Assembly: GCA_964504195.1 (NCBI GenBank)
Contig: CAZDDI010000032.1
Span: 1 to 46,493 of the forward strand
DNA length: 46,493 nt
Reading direction: 5' to 3'
From: CAZDDI01 sp964504195
GTDB taxonomy: Bacteria > Chloroflexota > Anaerolineae > B4-G1 > SLSP01
Shown: one piece after another, positions 24,955-33,687 of the stretch
How positions within the stretch are numbered: position 1 is the stretch's first letter
How the letters are laid out: the number at the start of each line of letters is the position of its first letter
Translations under genes and position numbers: made by a program
The notes under the pieces: generated by a model
Told to the model about the DNA's origin: nothing
The model's database searches: none
What the model saw: only the letters and a program-made list of their open reading frames with translations

Positions 24955-25725
24955 TCAGTGGCAATGGAAATCCAAAGGCCCTGGTTCATAGCCAATGTCG
25001 AAGGCGTAGACGACGTACAAGGTCCCCTCTGGATACTCCGCTAAATCTATGCCCCAACCAGAAACCGTTCTCAGTGAACGCGGCAGTCTCCCTATAAAAG
25101 CCTCAGTGATGGCTTCTTCTTTGATAATGAGCGTATGAATATCAACTGCCGTCCGACCTATTCTCCTCCCTGGTTCTGGGCCAGCCTTAGCAAATGGGAT
25201 GGTTTGCCCTATATAAAAGTCTTCGATTTCCTGCGGAGTAAGCATGGCCCATCGAATTTGGCCGGCAAAAAAATCGCAATGATTTGAATTGCCCACCAAC
25301 AGCCCCGTGCCCTCTTTTGAAGCAATCAGTTCTGACTGCTCTGGATGGGAAATTCGCTCAAAGTTGTTAATGAATTTTTGGAATGTAAATATACTTGGTA
25401 TCGCGGTTATCCATAATGAAGCACAGCAAAGTAATATCCCGGCCACCGGGCTGAGCGCAATGCCGGTGAGCAAGAGGAACCGTTTTTGTTTTGACCGGTA
25501 ATGTTGTATGATGATAGCAACCAGAGCGACTACATAGAGGCTCAAGGCGAATAGAATGCCCCATAGTACATCGAACCAGAGCAACATCCCGGTGGCCACG
25601 ATGAAAATAGGCACAGCAAGCAAAACCAAGCGGGTTCGCTTGGAATTGTGGGACCTGATGATAACCACGGAAGCCACTCCATAGCATATCGAAACGATAA
25701 CAAGAATTGATAACCAGTCGGACAT
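24955..25725 (-). CDS. Four-TM membrane protein in the effector array
   Basis: Unrecognised protein of 256 aa. It has four hydrophobic helices (about 5-23, 31-50, 53-72 and 83-110), then a soluble domain of about 140 residues. It lies between the WXG-transglycosylase and WXG-GH24 genes on the same strand, where lipoprotein genes occur elsewhere in the array. By position it may be the partner of the transglycosylase-like effector, although 540 bases separate them, an unusually long gap here. Confidence 0.6.
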   Translation of the reverse strand: MSDWLSILVIVSICYGVASVVIIRSHNSKRTRLVLLAVPIFIVATGMLLWFDVLWGILFALSLYVVALVAIIIQHYRSKQKRFLLLTGIALSPVAGILLCCASLWITAIPSIFTFQKFINNFERISHPEQSELIASKEGTGLLVGNSNHCDFFAGQIRWAMLTPQEIEDFYIGQTIPFAKAGPEPGRRIGRTAVDIHTLIIKEEAITEAFIGRLPRSLRTVSGWGIDLAEYPEGTLYVVYAFDIGYEPGPLDFHCH

Positions 25726-25928
25726 AGTCAGTACCTCTCATTCTTTAAGACTGGACATTGGCGAAAATATTCTCGCTTGGTCGAAATAGATGAATTTTAG
25801 CAAAAAATATCCGGCCTTTTCAGCCGATTTGGGCAACACAAACCTACCCAGAGCGAATCAAGTGTTCTCCGGTTGATTTGTTGTATTGTTGATACTTCGC
25901 GGCAACAAAACGATCCACAAGAGCTTTT

Positions 25929-26150
25929 ATGCTCCCTATTGGCAGAACCGACCGTGAGGTCGAGGGATTAGCTATCCCTGGTGCTATGCAATTTAGTATC
26001 CGTATCACGGACAACGTCCGTAGCGCTCAAGAGGCCGCTGGTGCCTGGATAGATGCATTGCCAAGATCATTTGCACGACCGCAAGTATCAGTTATTAACA
26101 TCATACATCCAAAATTCGCCAGAGTCCAGTTTAAGATTGATGGCGTGTAA
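25929..26150 (+). CDS. Possible small ORF or gene fragment
   Basis: An open frame of 73 aa on the plus strand, opposite to all its neighbours, with a protein-like composition (for example HPKFARVQFKIDG at the end). No ribosome binding site is visible, and the frame stays open for some codons upstream of the ATG. It may be a fragment of a gene brought in by recombination. The rest of 25726-26265 shows no other gene. Confidence 0.2.
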   Translation: MLPIGRTDREVEGLAIPGAMQFSIRITDNVRSAQEAAGAWIDALPRSFARPQVSVINIIHPKFARVQFKIDGV

Positions 26151-26265
26151 TTCCGTTGCATAGGGGCAGCGTAAAGAACACCAAAAAGGATCGCACCGCA
26201 GAGTCCGCGCGTTCTCTATGGTTCTCCTCACTGGAGGAAAGGGGAGGCGGTCGAGCCGGTACGAA

Positions 26266-27681
26266 TCACGGCAAAGGGGTGGGAGTTGAGGTTGGGAACG
26301 TTAGTGCTGGCGGCGCAGTTGGAGAGGGTGTGGGTGTGGGCGTTAGTGTTGGTTCTGGTTCTGGTTCTGGCTTTGGCACTGCTACTGGTTCTAGAGGCGG
26401 AGAATAATTCAACACCTCCTCCATACGCGCCATGTTATCGGCGATTTCTTGGCCCCTATCGCTAGGTTCTGAATCCGAATTCAAGCCTTCATTATACAAT
26501 GTGCCTAAGCTCGCCGGCGTATTACCAAGGTATTGGCCGTGTTCCTGCCAGTTGTAATCAGTGATTTGTTTTACATAGGCAGCAATCAATAGAGGAGCCA
26601 TATCATTATCCAGCAACATCGTGAGCGAACAGTCCAACCGATCATCAGCCCATCCCTCTGGCGCATCAATATATCCCCAGTCCACTAAATCGTATACGGT
26701 GCCCACATTCATCTGAGGTAGACCAAAAGACTGATTCTCAATAGGCTCAGGAGTGAGACTCCTATCATCAAATGGATTTAATCCAACCACTATTTCTAGA
26801 GTTCTTATAGCGCGTCTTTCATGAGTTCCTTCAGCATCAATGATACTTTGCGCTACAACGTCTTGAAATTGATCATCAACCCCCCGTCTTTGAAGTTCAT
26901 CATAGAGAATCGCCGCTACGAGGGTCGGGTTCACGCCATATCTATCAGCAGATTCGTTAATCTGTTCACGTAGATCCGAAACAGTTTGTTCATTCCTTGA
27001 TAAAGGTACAACATTAGCCGTAGGAACTTCTGGGGCAGTCTCAGTTTCCGGTAGTGGTACCATATCCTGAGTAGCAGGTCGTAAAAATTTACTAGCTACC
27101 CATCCGCTGTGCGCTTTGCCCTCGGCATCTATATAGGTGATATAACGCCACTCAAAATTATTCGCCACCTGTGTGGGGACATTGATATGCACATAAATCC
27201 GTGCATTATCTGGTATCCTGCTATCCATTACAAGGTTTTCATGGCTATTTGCTGGAATTTCCGGGGTCCTGCGTAAGTTCAGTCCAATATAGGATGTCAC
27301 ATACATTGTGGTGATAGGAAATGGGAACAGGCGTTGTACCTGCCCGCCACCGAGTATCATCTTGATCCAATCCGGCGGTAGCCCCATGAGCTGCTGCACC
27401 GCCGTCGTATCCGCCCGCTCGAAAGCGTCCGCGGCACGCATGAGAGTGTCGCTCAGATCATCGCGGGCCTGTACCCGGCGGCGACCCGCTATCTCCGCCT
27501 CGCTGAAGTGGGCGTTCAAGCGCGCGGCATCGCCGCTAGGCCAACAGCCGGTATCCAGTTCCATAACGGCGTGGCGCAGCTCCACGTTGATGTGTTGGAT
27601 GTCGGCGCTGCTGTGGCGCAGCTGCGCGGCAGTATCGCGCAGCTCTTGTGGATCCACCCGGATCGTTGTGTTCGGGGACAT
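26266..27681 (-). CDS. WXG100-like effector with SH3 and lytic-transglycosylase-like domain
   Basis: Protein of 471 aa from the ATG at 27681 (GGAGG at 27689-27693). The WXG-like domain has CWPSG (46-50) and FERAD. It lacks the shared middle domain and passes directly to an SH3b-like domain (about 126-202). The C-terminal region (about 230-420) resembles the goose-lysozyme/SLT fold: RYGVNPTLVAAI with Glu262 soon after as candidate catalytic acid, SFGLPQM (318-324) as the GLMQ-type motif and YNEG (396-399) as the AYNxG-type motif. A Thr-Pro tail ends the protein. It is predicted to cleave peptidoglycan glycan strands. The enzymatic call is motif-level, less certain than for the GH24 and M23 genes. 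Confidence 0.75.
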   Translation of the reverse strand: MSPNTTIRVDPQELRDTAAQLRHSSADIQHINVELRHAVMELDTGCWPSGDAARLNAHFSEAEIAGRRRVQARDDLSDTLMRAADAFERADTTAVQQLMGLPPDWIKMILGGGQVQRLFPFPITTMYVTSYIGLNLRRTPEIPANSHENLVMDSRIPDNARIYVHINVPTQVANNFEWRYITYIDAEGKAHSGWVASKFLRPATQDMVPLPETETAPEVPTANVVPLSRNEQTVSDLREQINESADRYGVNPTLVAAILYDELQRRGVDDQFQDVVAQSIIDAEGTHERRAIRTLEIVVGLNPFDDRSLTPEPIENQSFGLPQMNVGTVYDLVDWGYIDAPEGWADDRLDCSLTMLLDNDMAPLLIAAYVKQITDYNWQEHGQYLGNTPASLGTLYNEGLNSDSEPSDRGQEIADNMARMEEVLNYSPPLEPVAVPKPEPEPEPTLTPTPTPSPTAPPALTFPTSTPTPLP

Positions 27682-27831
27682 GATTTTCCTCCAATTCGGA
27701 CAATCTAGAGCCAAAGAGGCTTTCAGACAAGCTTCACAAGATTTTATTGCGCATTTGGGTTGAAAGCAAGAGCGCGCTTAGGGTTCAGTTGCAGGTCTCA
27801 GGCGCACCCAGTGTGCTTTGTACGGGATGAT

Positions 27832-28866
27832 TTAGTTACCATCAACGATTTTAAACTCACTGGTGTGTAAATTGTAGGTAGCAACAAAACGCTTGTTTTC
27901 AAGGTCCGTATAGGTGAATACCAGTGTATCCTCATCTGGTGACCACGTTGGGGCAAAGCCTTGCGGTTCAATACAATGACTTTGTTGCGTTTCTACATCA
28001 AAAATACAGATTGGTTGATTCTCACCCGATAATTCGCAAGCCCCGAAATGTTGATAGAGCAGCCGGGAACCATCCAGCGAGAAGCCCGAAAGCACCGTGT
28101 ACGGTGGTAAAGATATTTCATGCCGCTCACCTGATGAGAGATCCAGGATGTATGCAGTATTGTTGCTACAGAAACCTAAAAAGTAACAGGGTGAACAGGG
28201 GAGACGCTCCTGCGCTGGATCAGCAGCTATTACGATAATCTTACTGCCATCTGGAAAGTAGCGGGCTTGTGTCTCCATCAGCGCGTCAGTGGTCAGGTTG
28301 ATAGGTGGCCCCCCGGTAATGGAGCCCCGCATTAAATCAAACGGTCTCTGATCCTGGGCAATATAGAGATATGCGCCATCTGAAGAGACATCTTCTATCT
28401 TGTAATGATAAAACGGCTCTTGAACTACTGTGTGTGTGCCTTGGAAAACATCGAATAGCCATAGAACTCTGGTTGTATTGTTTTCCAGCACAGGGAGTAA
28501 GACATGTTGGCTGTCGGACAACCAGAACATCTGTCCTGAGATTGGCGGCACAGGATAGGTCATACGCGCTCCTGTGGATAACTCTAAAAATACTAGTTTA
28601 TGCTCACCCCTGGTTACCGGTATTGACTCGGCAAAGTAAGCGCGCCATTGCCCATTGGGTGAAACTGAACGTCTTCCTAGGGGAGACTCGAAATACTCAC
28701 CCTCAGGGCTTGGCGGGGGCGTGGTTGGAACCGGGTGGTCGTCTTGAACAGCGGACGCCGTGGGCGTCGGTATTTGCAAGACCGGGGCAGCCGGCGTCGG
28801 CGGCTGACACCCCATCATGCAAACCAATAGTGTAAGCATTAAACACATACGCGCTTTGTTAATCAT
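27832..28866 (-). CDS. TolB/WD40-like beta-propeller lipoprotein, copy A
   Basis: Protein of 344 aa from the ATG at 28866 (preceded by GCAGGAGG). Type II signal peptide with lipidated Cys20 (VCMMGC), Pro/Thr-rich linker, then a propeller with repeated SPNGQW, SSDGAY, FPDGSK, SLDGSR and SPDEDT blades typical of TolB/PD40 repeats. It follows the M23 effector gene by 39 bases. The translated sequence is identical to that of the copy at 32614-33648, which also follows an M23 effector. The pairing suggests a cognate partner, possibly an immunity protein that blocks the M23 enzyme at the membrane surface. This is inference. Confidence 0.8.
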   Translation of the reverse strand: MINKARMCLMLTLLVCMMGCQPPTPAAPVLQIPTPTASAVQDDHPVPTTPPPSPEGEYFESPLGRRSVSPNGQWRAYFAESIPVTRGEHKLVFLELSTGARMTYPVPPISGQMFWLSDSQHVLLPVLENNTTRVLWLFDVFQGTHTVVQEPFYHYKIEDVSSDGAYLYIAQDQRPFDLMRGSITGGPPINLTTDALMETQARYFPDGSKIIVIAADPAQERLPCSPCYFLGFCSNNTAYILDLSSGERHEISLPPYTVLSGFSLDGSRLLYQHFGACELSGENQPICIFDVETQQSHCIEPQGFAPTWSPDEDTLVFTYTDLENKRFVATYNLHTSEFKIVDGN

Positions 28867-28905
28867 CAACGACCTCCTGCATAACAAAAACTATGGGGGA
28901 TCAAC

Positions 28906-30450
28906 TCATTCTTCTGGGTTGCCAAGGTACTGCTCTGTTCCATCTATGCGTTCCCCGGCTACCCAACCGGTCCAGGTGATTCTTTCAGAGAAGATCACAG
29001 CCGGATCGATGGCTGGCAGCCTGCCTTGATTTCTATTGACAAAGTAATCTATTCTATTCCTCTCCAAAGATTCCTCATCAGTATCAGTCCTATCCCCCGC
29101 CAAATCTGCCTCACCAATCCTGACCTCCATGTGGAGATGTGGCGCTGTAGAATTACCCGTACTTCCTACCACACCTATAACATCCCCTTGATTGAGCACG
29201 GTGCCGACCGTGATTAAGCCAGTCACTGTCTCCGCCAGGTGGGCGTAGAGGATGTATACGGAATCCCCTTCTGTATACTGCGGTAAATCACGCATAGGTT
29301 GAGGCACCGAATCCGATGGATATTCTACGATAACGTAGTTGCCATAATCGTAATAATTGCCGTCTCGGTTGATCATGCTACCAGAGAACCTGACCACCCC
29401 CCCTGCCGAAGCATAGATTTGATCATCTCCCCCCTGATAAGTATAATCAATTCCTGGATGCCCATCGCGAAATGTATAACCAAGGGCTGAAATGTCGGAA
29501 ACCGGAGGCCGAAAATCGGGAGAGGCGTAAGGGATGGTATATGTTACACGATACCATAGATGCTCGCCTTCCTGCAGGGGTGCGTCAGGATGTACGATCA
29601 CTTCGGCACCCTCCGGAATTCTCCTGAGTACGACTTCACCCGTACCCGGAGCTTGCCGCAGGTTAAGCCCCACGCCGCTGACGACGCGCATGGGCCTTTC
29701 TTCTATCACTGGGGGCGCTGGCGCGGGTTCAATTTCCGGCGCCAGCGCCTGAGCACGTGCATTCTGCGCTTCGACCCAGGCCAGCACTTGCTGACCATTC
29801 ACTGCTCTGGGAAAGTAGCCTAATTCGTTAATCCATGCTTCTAGTCCCGCCTGGCGTGCATAATAGAAGGCTACCCAATCGTCCTCCGTCCATTCCACCG
29901 CGCCCTCGCCTGAGAGCAGCCATGCCAAACGGAACTCGGCGTAGTCTTCCGCGGTCGGCGGGCGGCCATGATCCCGCTCGAATGCCTCCGCCCACCAGCC
30001 AAAGCCATCCGCTTCCCACGACAGCCCATCTCCCAAAGCATCCCGCCAGTTCCATTTGGTGACAGAGTTTTTCGCCGCAGGCAACCGGGCGTTTAGCCCC
30101 GTGTGGTGCAGCGGCTCACTGCCAGGCAGGGCCCGCGGAGCCGGCACCAGCCCCAGGAGCTGCTGCACCGCCGTCGTATCCGCCCGCTCGAAGGCGTCCG
30201 CGGCGCGCATGAGCGTGTCGCTCAGGTCGTCACGGGCCTGCACCCGGCGGCGACCCGCTATCTCGGCCTCGCTGAAGCTGGCGTTCAGGCGCGCGGCGTC
30301 GCCGCTGGGCCAACAGTCGAGGTCGAGTTCCATCACGGCCTGGCGCAACTCCGCGTGGATGTGTTGGATGTAGGCACTGCTGTGGCGCAGCTGCGCGGCA
30401 ACCTCGCGCAACGCTTGCGGCTCAACCCGGATGTTTTTGTCTTGAGACAT
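28906..30450 (-). CDS. WXG100-like effector with SH3 and M23 peptidase domains, copy A
   Basis: Protein of 514 aa. WXG-like domain 1-95 with CWPSG (46-50) and FERAD, shared middle domain (about 100-235), Pro/Ala linker, SH3b-like domain (about 253-306), then an M23/LytM zinc metallopeptidase. His331 and Asp335 (HPGID), His404 (YAHL), and His438/His440 (HLH) match the HxxxD and HxH metal-site motifs. It should cut peptide cross-bridges of peptidoglycan. There is no signal peptide, so export must depend on the N-terminal domain. The lipoprotein gene downstream is identical to the one after the second M23 gene. Confidence 0.88.
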   Translation of the reverse strand: MSQDKNIRVEPQALREVAAQLRHSSAYIQHIHAELRQAVMELDLDCWPSGDAARLNASFSEAEIAGRRRVQARDDLSDTLMRAADAFERADTTAVQQLLGLVPAPRALPGSEPLHHTGLNARLPAAKNSVTKWNWRDALGDGLSWEADGFGWWAEAFERDHGRPPTAEDYAEFRLAWLLSGEGAVEWTEDDWVAFYYARQAGLEAWINELGYFPRAVNGQQVLAWVEAQNARAQALAPEIEPAPAPPVIEERPMRVVSGVGLNLRQAPGTGEVVLRRIPEGAEVIVHPDAPLQEGEHLWYRVTYTIPYASPDFRPPVSDISALGYTFRDGHPGIDYTYQGGDDQIYASAGGVVRFSGSMINRDGNYYDYGNYVIVEYPSDSVPQPMRDLPQYTEGDSVYILYAHLAETVTGLITVGTVLNQGDVIGVVGSTGNSTAPHLHMEVRIGEADLAGDRTDTDEESLERNRIDYFVNRNQGRLPAIDPAVIFSERITWTGWVAGERIDGTEQYLGNPEE

Positions 30451-30596
30451 GGCAACCTCTTTTTGTGATTACTTTATTGAAATACAAATGGGTAATGGTT
30501 GCAAGTTCCTGTGAATCCAGCACAAGGTTGGCGCTCTTCGCGTCCTAACCCCGACAAAGCCACCTTGCTGCCAGGCCAAAACCAAAAAAGTTTTTT

Positions 30597-30642
30597 GTAG
30601 TAATGGCTTCAGCCACCTAAAGATCGCTAAAGCAGTTACTAC
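30597..30642. repeat. GTAGTAA...TTACTAC imperfect palindrome
   Basis: GTAGTAATGGCTTCAGC (from 30597) is nearly complementary to GCTAAAGCAGTTACTAC (ending at 30642). It lies between the 203-aa lipoprotein gene and the M23 effector gene, in an otherwise empty 235-base gap. Confidence 0.5.
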
Positions 30643-30685
30643 GAACCTAAATTTCGATCCACGGAGTCTAACGATGAATTCGGGA

Positions 30686-31297
30686 TTATGGTTCCAGTAT
30701 TTGTAGAGTTACATTGTCAATTTCAAATGCGCATAACCACGCCCCTAAAGGCCCTGATCCCGACTCTGTGCATAAGACATGCCAGGTATCTCCAAGATAT
30801 GTCAAAGTGATATCACAATTTGATACTGCTAAACTTTCAATATGATTATTAGCTAATTTTGCGACATCAAACAATAGCAGATTTTCGGCCAAAGCGCTTG
30901 GTGGTATAGTTAATGGATAATGCTCAGTATGATCCTCAAATTGCATTTCCATTGTTTCATTCAGTTTATCTATGGACACTATTCCCACGATTACGCGCGC
31001 GCGTAGTCTGAATTTTCGATCGATACGAACATATCCAATGTTAATTTTCCCGACCATTTCGTCAAGATCTTCACATTGGCCTAAGAATGTTAGTGAACTT
31101 GCATACGCTCCAGGTACATATTTCTGTACTTGTTGATCGACTTGCATCAGTATAGTATCCATTGTAATATATGAAGTATCTGGCAAAGATATGGGAATAC
31201 CTGTAGCGTAGACAGGTTTAAAAGTAGATGCGCAGGCATTGAGCGATAAAAATATTAGGCACGCCGTCAATATTAGAGCAATATATTTAGAATTCAT
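30686..31297 (-). CDS. Lipoprotein coupled to the amber-interrupted effector, candidate immunity protein
   Basis: Protein of 203 aa with a type II signal peptide (FLSLNAC, lipidated Cys22) and an AT-rich coding sequence unlike its GC-rich surroundings. I do not recognise the domain; two cysteines (in GQCEDL and SNCDIT) could form a disulfide outside the cell. Its start overlaps the stop of the upstream effector gene by one base (TAATG), the tightest coupling in the array. Overlap of this kind is common for effector and immunity genes. Confidence 0.7.
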   Translation of the reverse strand: MNSKYIALILTACLIFLSLNACASTFKPVYATGIPISLPDTSYITMDTILMQVDQQVQKYVPGAYASSLTFLGQCEDLDEMVGKINIGYVRIDRKFRLRARVIVGIVSIDKLNETMEMQFEDHTEHYPLTIPPSALAENLLLFDVAKLANNHIESLAVSNCDITLTYLGDTWHVLCTESGSGPLGAWLCAFEIDNVTLQILEP

Positions 31298-32463
31298 TAC
31301 TCTTCACTCCAACGTAAATACTCATCAAGTGTTTGGTTATCATAAGGCCACCACTCAATCATACCTATGAGACCACGCATTTGAAGTTCCTGTTGAAATC
31401 TATCAGTCCATCCCCAATTATACGCAATAAGAAGTAATCTTTGCTGTTGTTCAGAGGTTAAGTTGTTATAACCCGTTGAGTTATTCAGCTGATCTGATAA
31501 ATAATGCAACATTCCAGCCACATATTCGACTGATGTGGCTTCGTTTAACAAATCTAAACGTCTTTGATAATCATTGTTGCGTGTTGTCACATACCCCATT
31601 TCCTCTAACTCACGCGCGCGGCGAAGTTGCATCTGTGCCGGGCCAATAGAAGCAGTATCTCCTTGAATGTAACTTTGAAGAAATTCGGCTGTATTTGCGA
31701 TAAAACCGGGTTGCATGGTGGGCCATAATGTTAACAACCTGCGCTCAATAGCAGCACTTTCCAAGCGCAGTACAGCTGCTATTAGTATTGGATCGACTGA
31801 ATGTAGGTCTGCTTGCTCTTGAATAACATGAGTTACATTCATCACTAGTTGTCCACCAATTCGATCTCTCCTAGCATTATCTGACGATGGGAAAAGAAGA
31901 GTCGCAAACTCATAACCCACCCTTCCCCCTAAATAAGCGCCTCCAAGTATGATGAGGTAAGGTATCGGGTTATTATAGGTGTAACTGTAGCGATTGAGGC
32001 TCTGCGAATTGCTAAATAATATCTGATCCGTTAGCCAGTTCGTTCCATTATCCGTGGGGAGTAAAGAAGGTGGCGCGGGCAACCGGGCGTTCAGCACCGT
32101 GCGGTTCAGCGTCTTCCTGCTGGGCAGGGTGGGCGGCGTTTGCATCCAGCCCGGCACCCGCCCCAGGAGCTGCTGCACCGCCGTCGTATCCGCCCGCTCG
32201 AAGGCGTCCGCGGCGCGCATGAGCGTGTCGCTCAGGTCGTCGCGGGCCTGCACCCGGCGGCGATCCGCTATCTCCGCCTAGCTGAAGTGGGCGTTCAGGC
32301 GTGCGGCGTCGCCGCTGGGCCAACAGCCGAGGTCGAGTTCCATCACAGCCTGGCGCAGCTCCGCGTGGATGTGTTGGATGTTGGCGCTGCTGTGGCGCAG
32401 TTGCGCGGCGACATCGCGCAACGCTTGCGGCTCAACCCGGATGTTTTTGTTCTGCTGAGACAT
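31297..32463 (-). pseudogene. WXG100-like effector with RHS-like segment and transglycosylase-like domain, interrupted by amber codon
   Basis: A 389-codon frame broken only by one TAG at codon 62 (32278-32280), where all siblings have GAG for Glu. Both sides are in the same frame. N-terminal WXG-like domain as in its neighbours; then LNARLPA, and a segment SQSLNRYSYTYNNPI (about 153-167 in full-length numbering) that resembles the end of RHS-repeat cores. The AT-rich C-terminus looks transglycosylase-like: HSVDPILIAAVLRLES with Glu at about 235, SIGPAQM (about 272-278) and IAYNWG. Without suppression the product is truncated to 61 residues. TAG ends other genes here (for example DUF4956), so it is a real stop. 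Sequencing error remains possible. Confidence 0.75.
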
Positions 32464-32613
32464 GATATCCCTCTAATTCGGACAATCTAGAGCCAAAGAG
32501 GTTTTCAGACAAGCTTCGCAAGATTTTATTGCGCATTTGGGTTGAAAGCAAGAGCGCGCTTAGGGTTCAGTTGCAGGTCTCAGGCGCACCCAGTGTGCTT
32601 TGTACGGGATGAT

Positions 32614-33648
32614 TTAGTTACCATCAACGATTTTAAACTCACTGGTGTGTAAATTGTAGGTAGCAACAAAACGCTTGTTTTCAAGGTCCGTATAGGTGAA
32701 TACCAGTGTATCCTCATCTGGTGACCACGTTGGGGCAAAGCCTTGCGGTTCAATACAATGACTTTGTTGCGTTTCTACATCAAAAATACAGATTGGTTGA
32801 TTCTCACCCGATAATTCGCAAGCCCCGAAATGTTGATAGAGCAGCCGGGAACCATCCAGCGAGAAGCCCGAAAGCACCGTGTACGGTGGTAAAGATATTT
32901 CATGCCGCTCACCTGATGAGAGATCCAGGATGTATGCAGTATTGTTGCTACAGAAACCTAAAAAGTAACAGGGTGAACAGGGGAGACGCTCCTGCGCTGG
33001 ATCAGCAGCTATTACGATAATCTTACTGCCATCTGGAAAGTAGCGGGCTTGTGTCTCCATCAGCGCGTCAGTGGTCAGGTTGATAGGTGGCCCCCCGGTA
33101 ATGGAGCCCCGCATTAAATCAAACGGTCTCTGATCCTGGGCAATATAGAGATATGCGCCATCTGAAGAGACATCTTCTATCTTGTAATGATAAAACGGCT
33201 CTTGAACTACTGTGTGTGTGCCTTGGAAAACATCGAATAGCCATAGAACTCTGGTTGTATTGTTTTCCAGCACAGGGAGTAAGACATGTTGGCTGTCGGA
33301 CAACCAGAACATCTGTCCTGAGATTGGCGGCACAGGATAGGTCATACGCGCTCCTGTGGATAACTCTAAAAATACTAGTTTATGCTCACCCCTGGTTACC
33401 GGTATTGACTCGGCAAAGTAAGCGCGCCATTGCCCATTGGGTGAAACTGAACGTCTTCCTAGGGGAGACTCGAAATACTCACCCTCAGGGCTTGGCGGGG
33501 GCGTGGTTGGAACCGGGTGGTCGTCTTGAACAGCGGACGCCGTGGGCGTCGGTATTTGCAAGACCGGGGCAGCCGGCGTCGGCGGCTGACACCCCATCAT
33601 GCAAACCAATAGTGTAAGCATTAAACACATACGCGCTTTGTTAATCAT
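32614..33648 (-). CDS. TolB/WD40-like beta-propeller lipoprotein, copy B
   Basis: The 344-aa translation is identical to the product of 27832-28866, including the lipobox Cys20 and the propeller blades. It again lies 39 bases downstream of an M23 effector gene. Identity at nucleotide level extends about 95 bases beyond the 3' end and about 48 bases beyond the start, into the last codons of the M23 gene. The duplication is therefore very recent here, or kept uniform by gene conversion. Confidence 0.8.
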   Translation of the reverse strand: MINKARMCLMLTLLVCMMGCQPPTPAAPVLQIPTPTASAVQDDHPVPTTPPPSPEGEYFESPLGRRSVSPNGQWRAYFAESIPVTRGEHKLVFLELSTGARMTYPVPPISGQMFWLSDSQHVLLPVLENNTTRVLWLFDVFQGTHTVVQEPFYHYKIEDVSSDGAYLYIAQDQRPFDLMRGSITGGPPINLTTDALMETQARYFPDGSKIIVIAADPAQERLPCSPCYFLGFCSNNTAYILDLSSGERHEISLPPYTVLSGFSLDGSRLLYQHFGACELSGENQPICIFDVETQQSHCIEPQGFAPTWSPDEDTLVFTYTDLENKRFVATYNLHTSEFKIVDGN

Positions 33649-33687
33649 CAACGACCTCCTGCATAACAAAAACTATGGGGGATCAAC

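Larger units (their letters stand above)
27692..30475. repeat. Segmental duplication, copy A (lipoprotein + M23 effector)
   Basis: This 2.8-kb stretch corresponds to 32474-35283, offset by 4782 bases across the lipoprotein gene. By eye no difference is visible from about 27737 to 28914. The M23 genes on its right side differ by substitutions and small indels. No transposase or terminal inverted repeat is associated with it. Confidence 0.85.

Noticed and set aside
28371..28835. Antisense ORF of 154 codons repeated at 33153-33617
   Set aside because: Its repetition only reflects the duplicated lipoprotein gene on the other strand, and it has no ribosome binding site.
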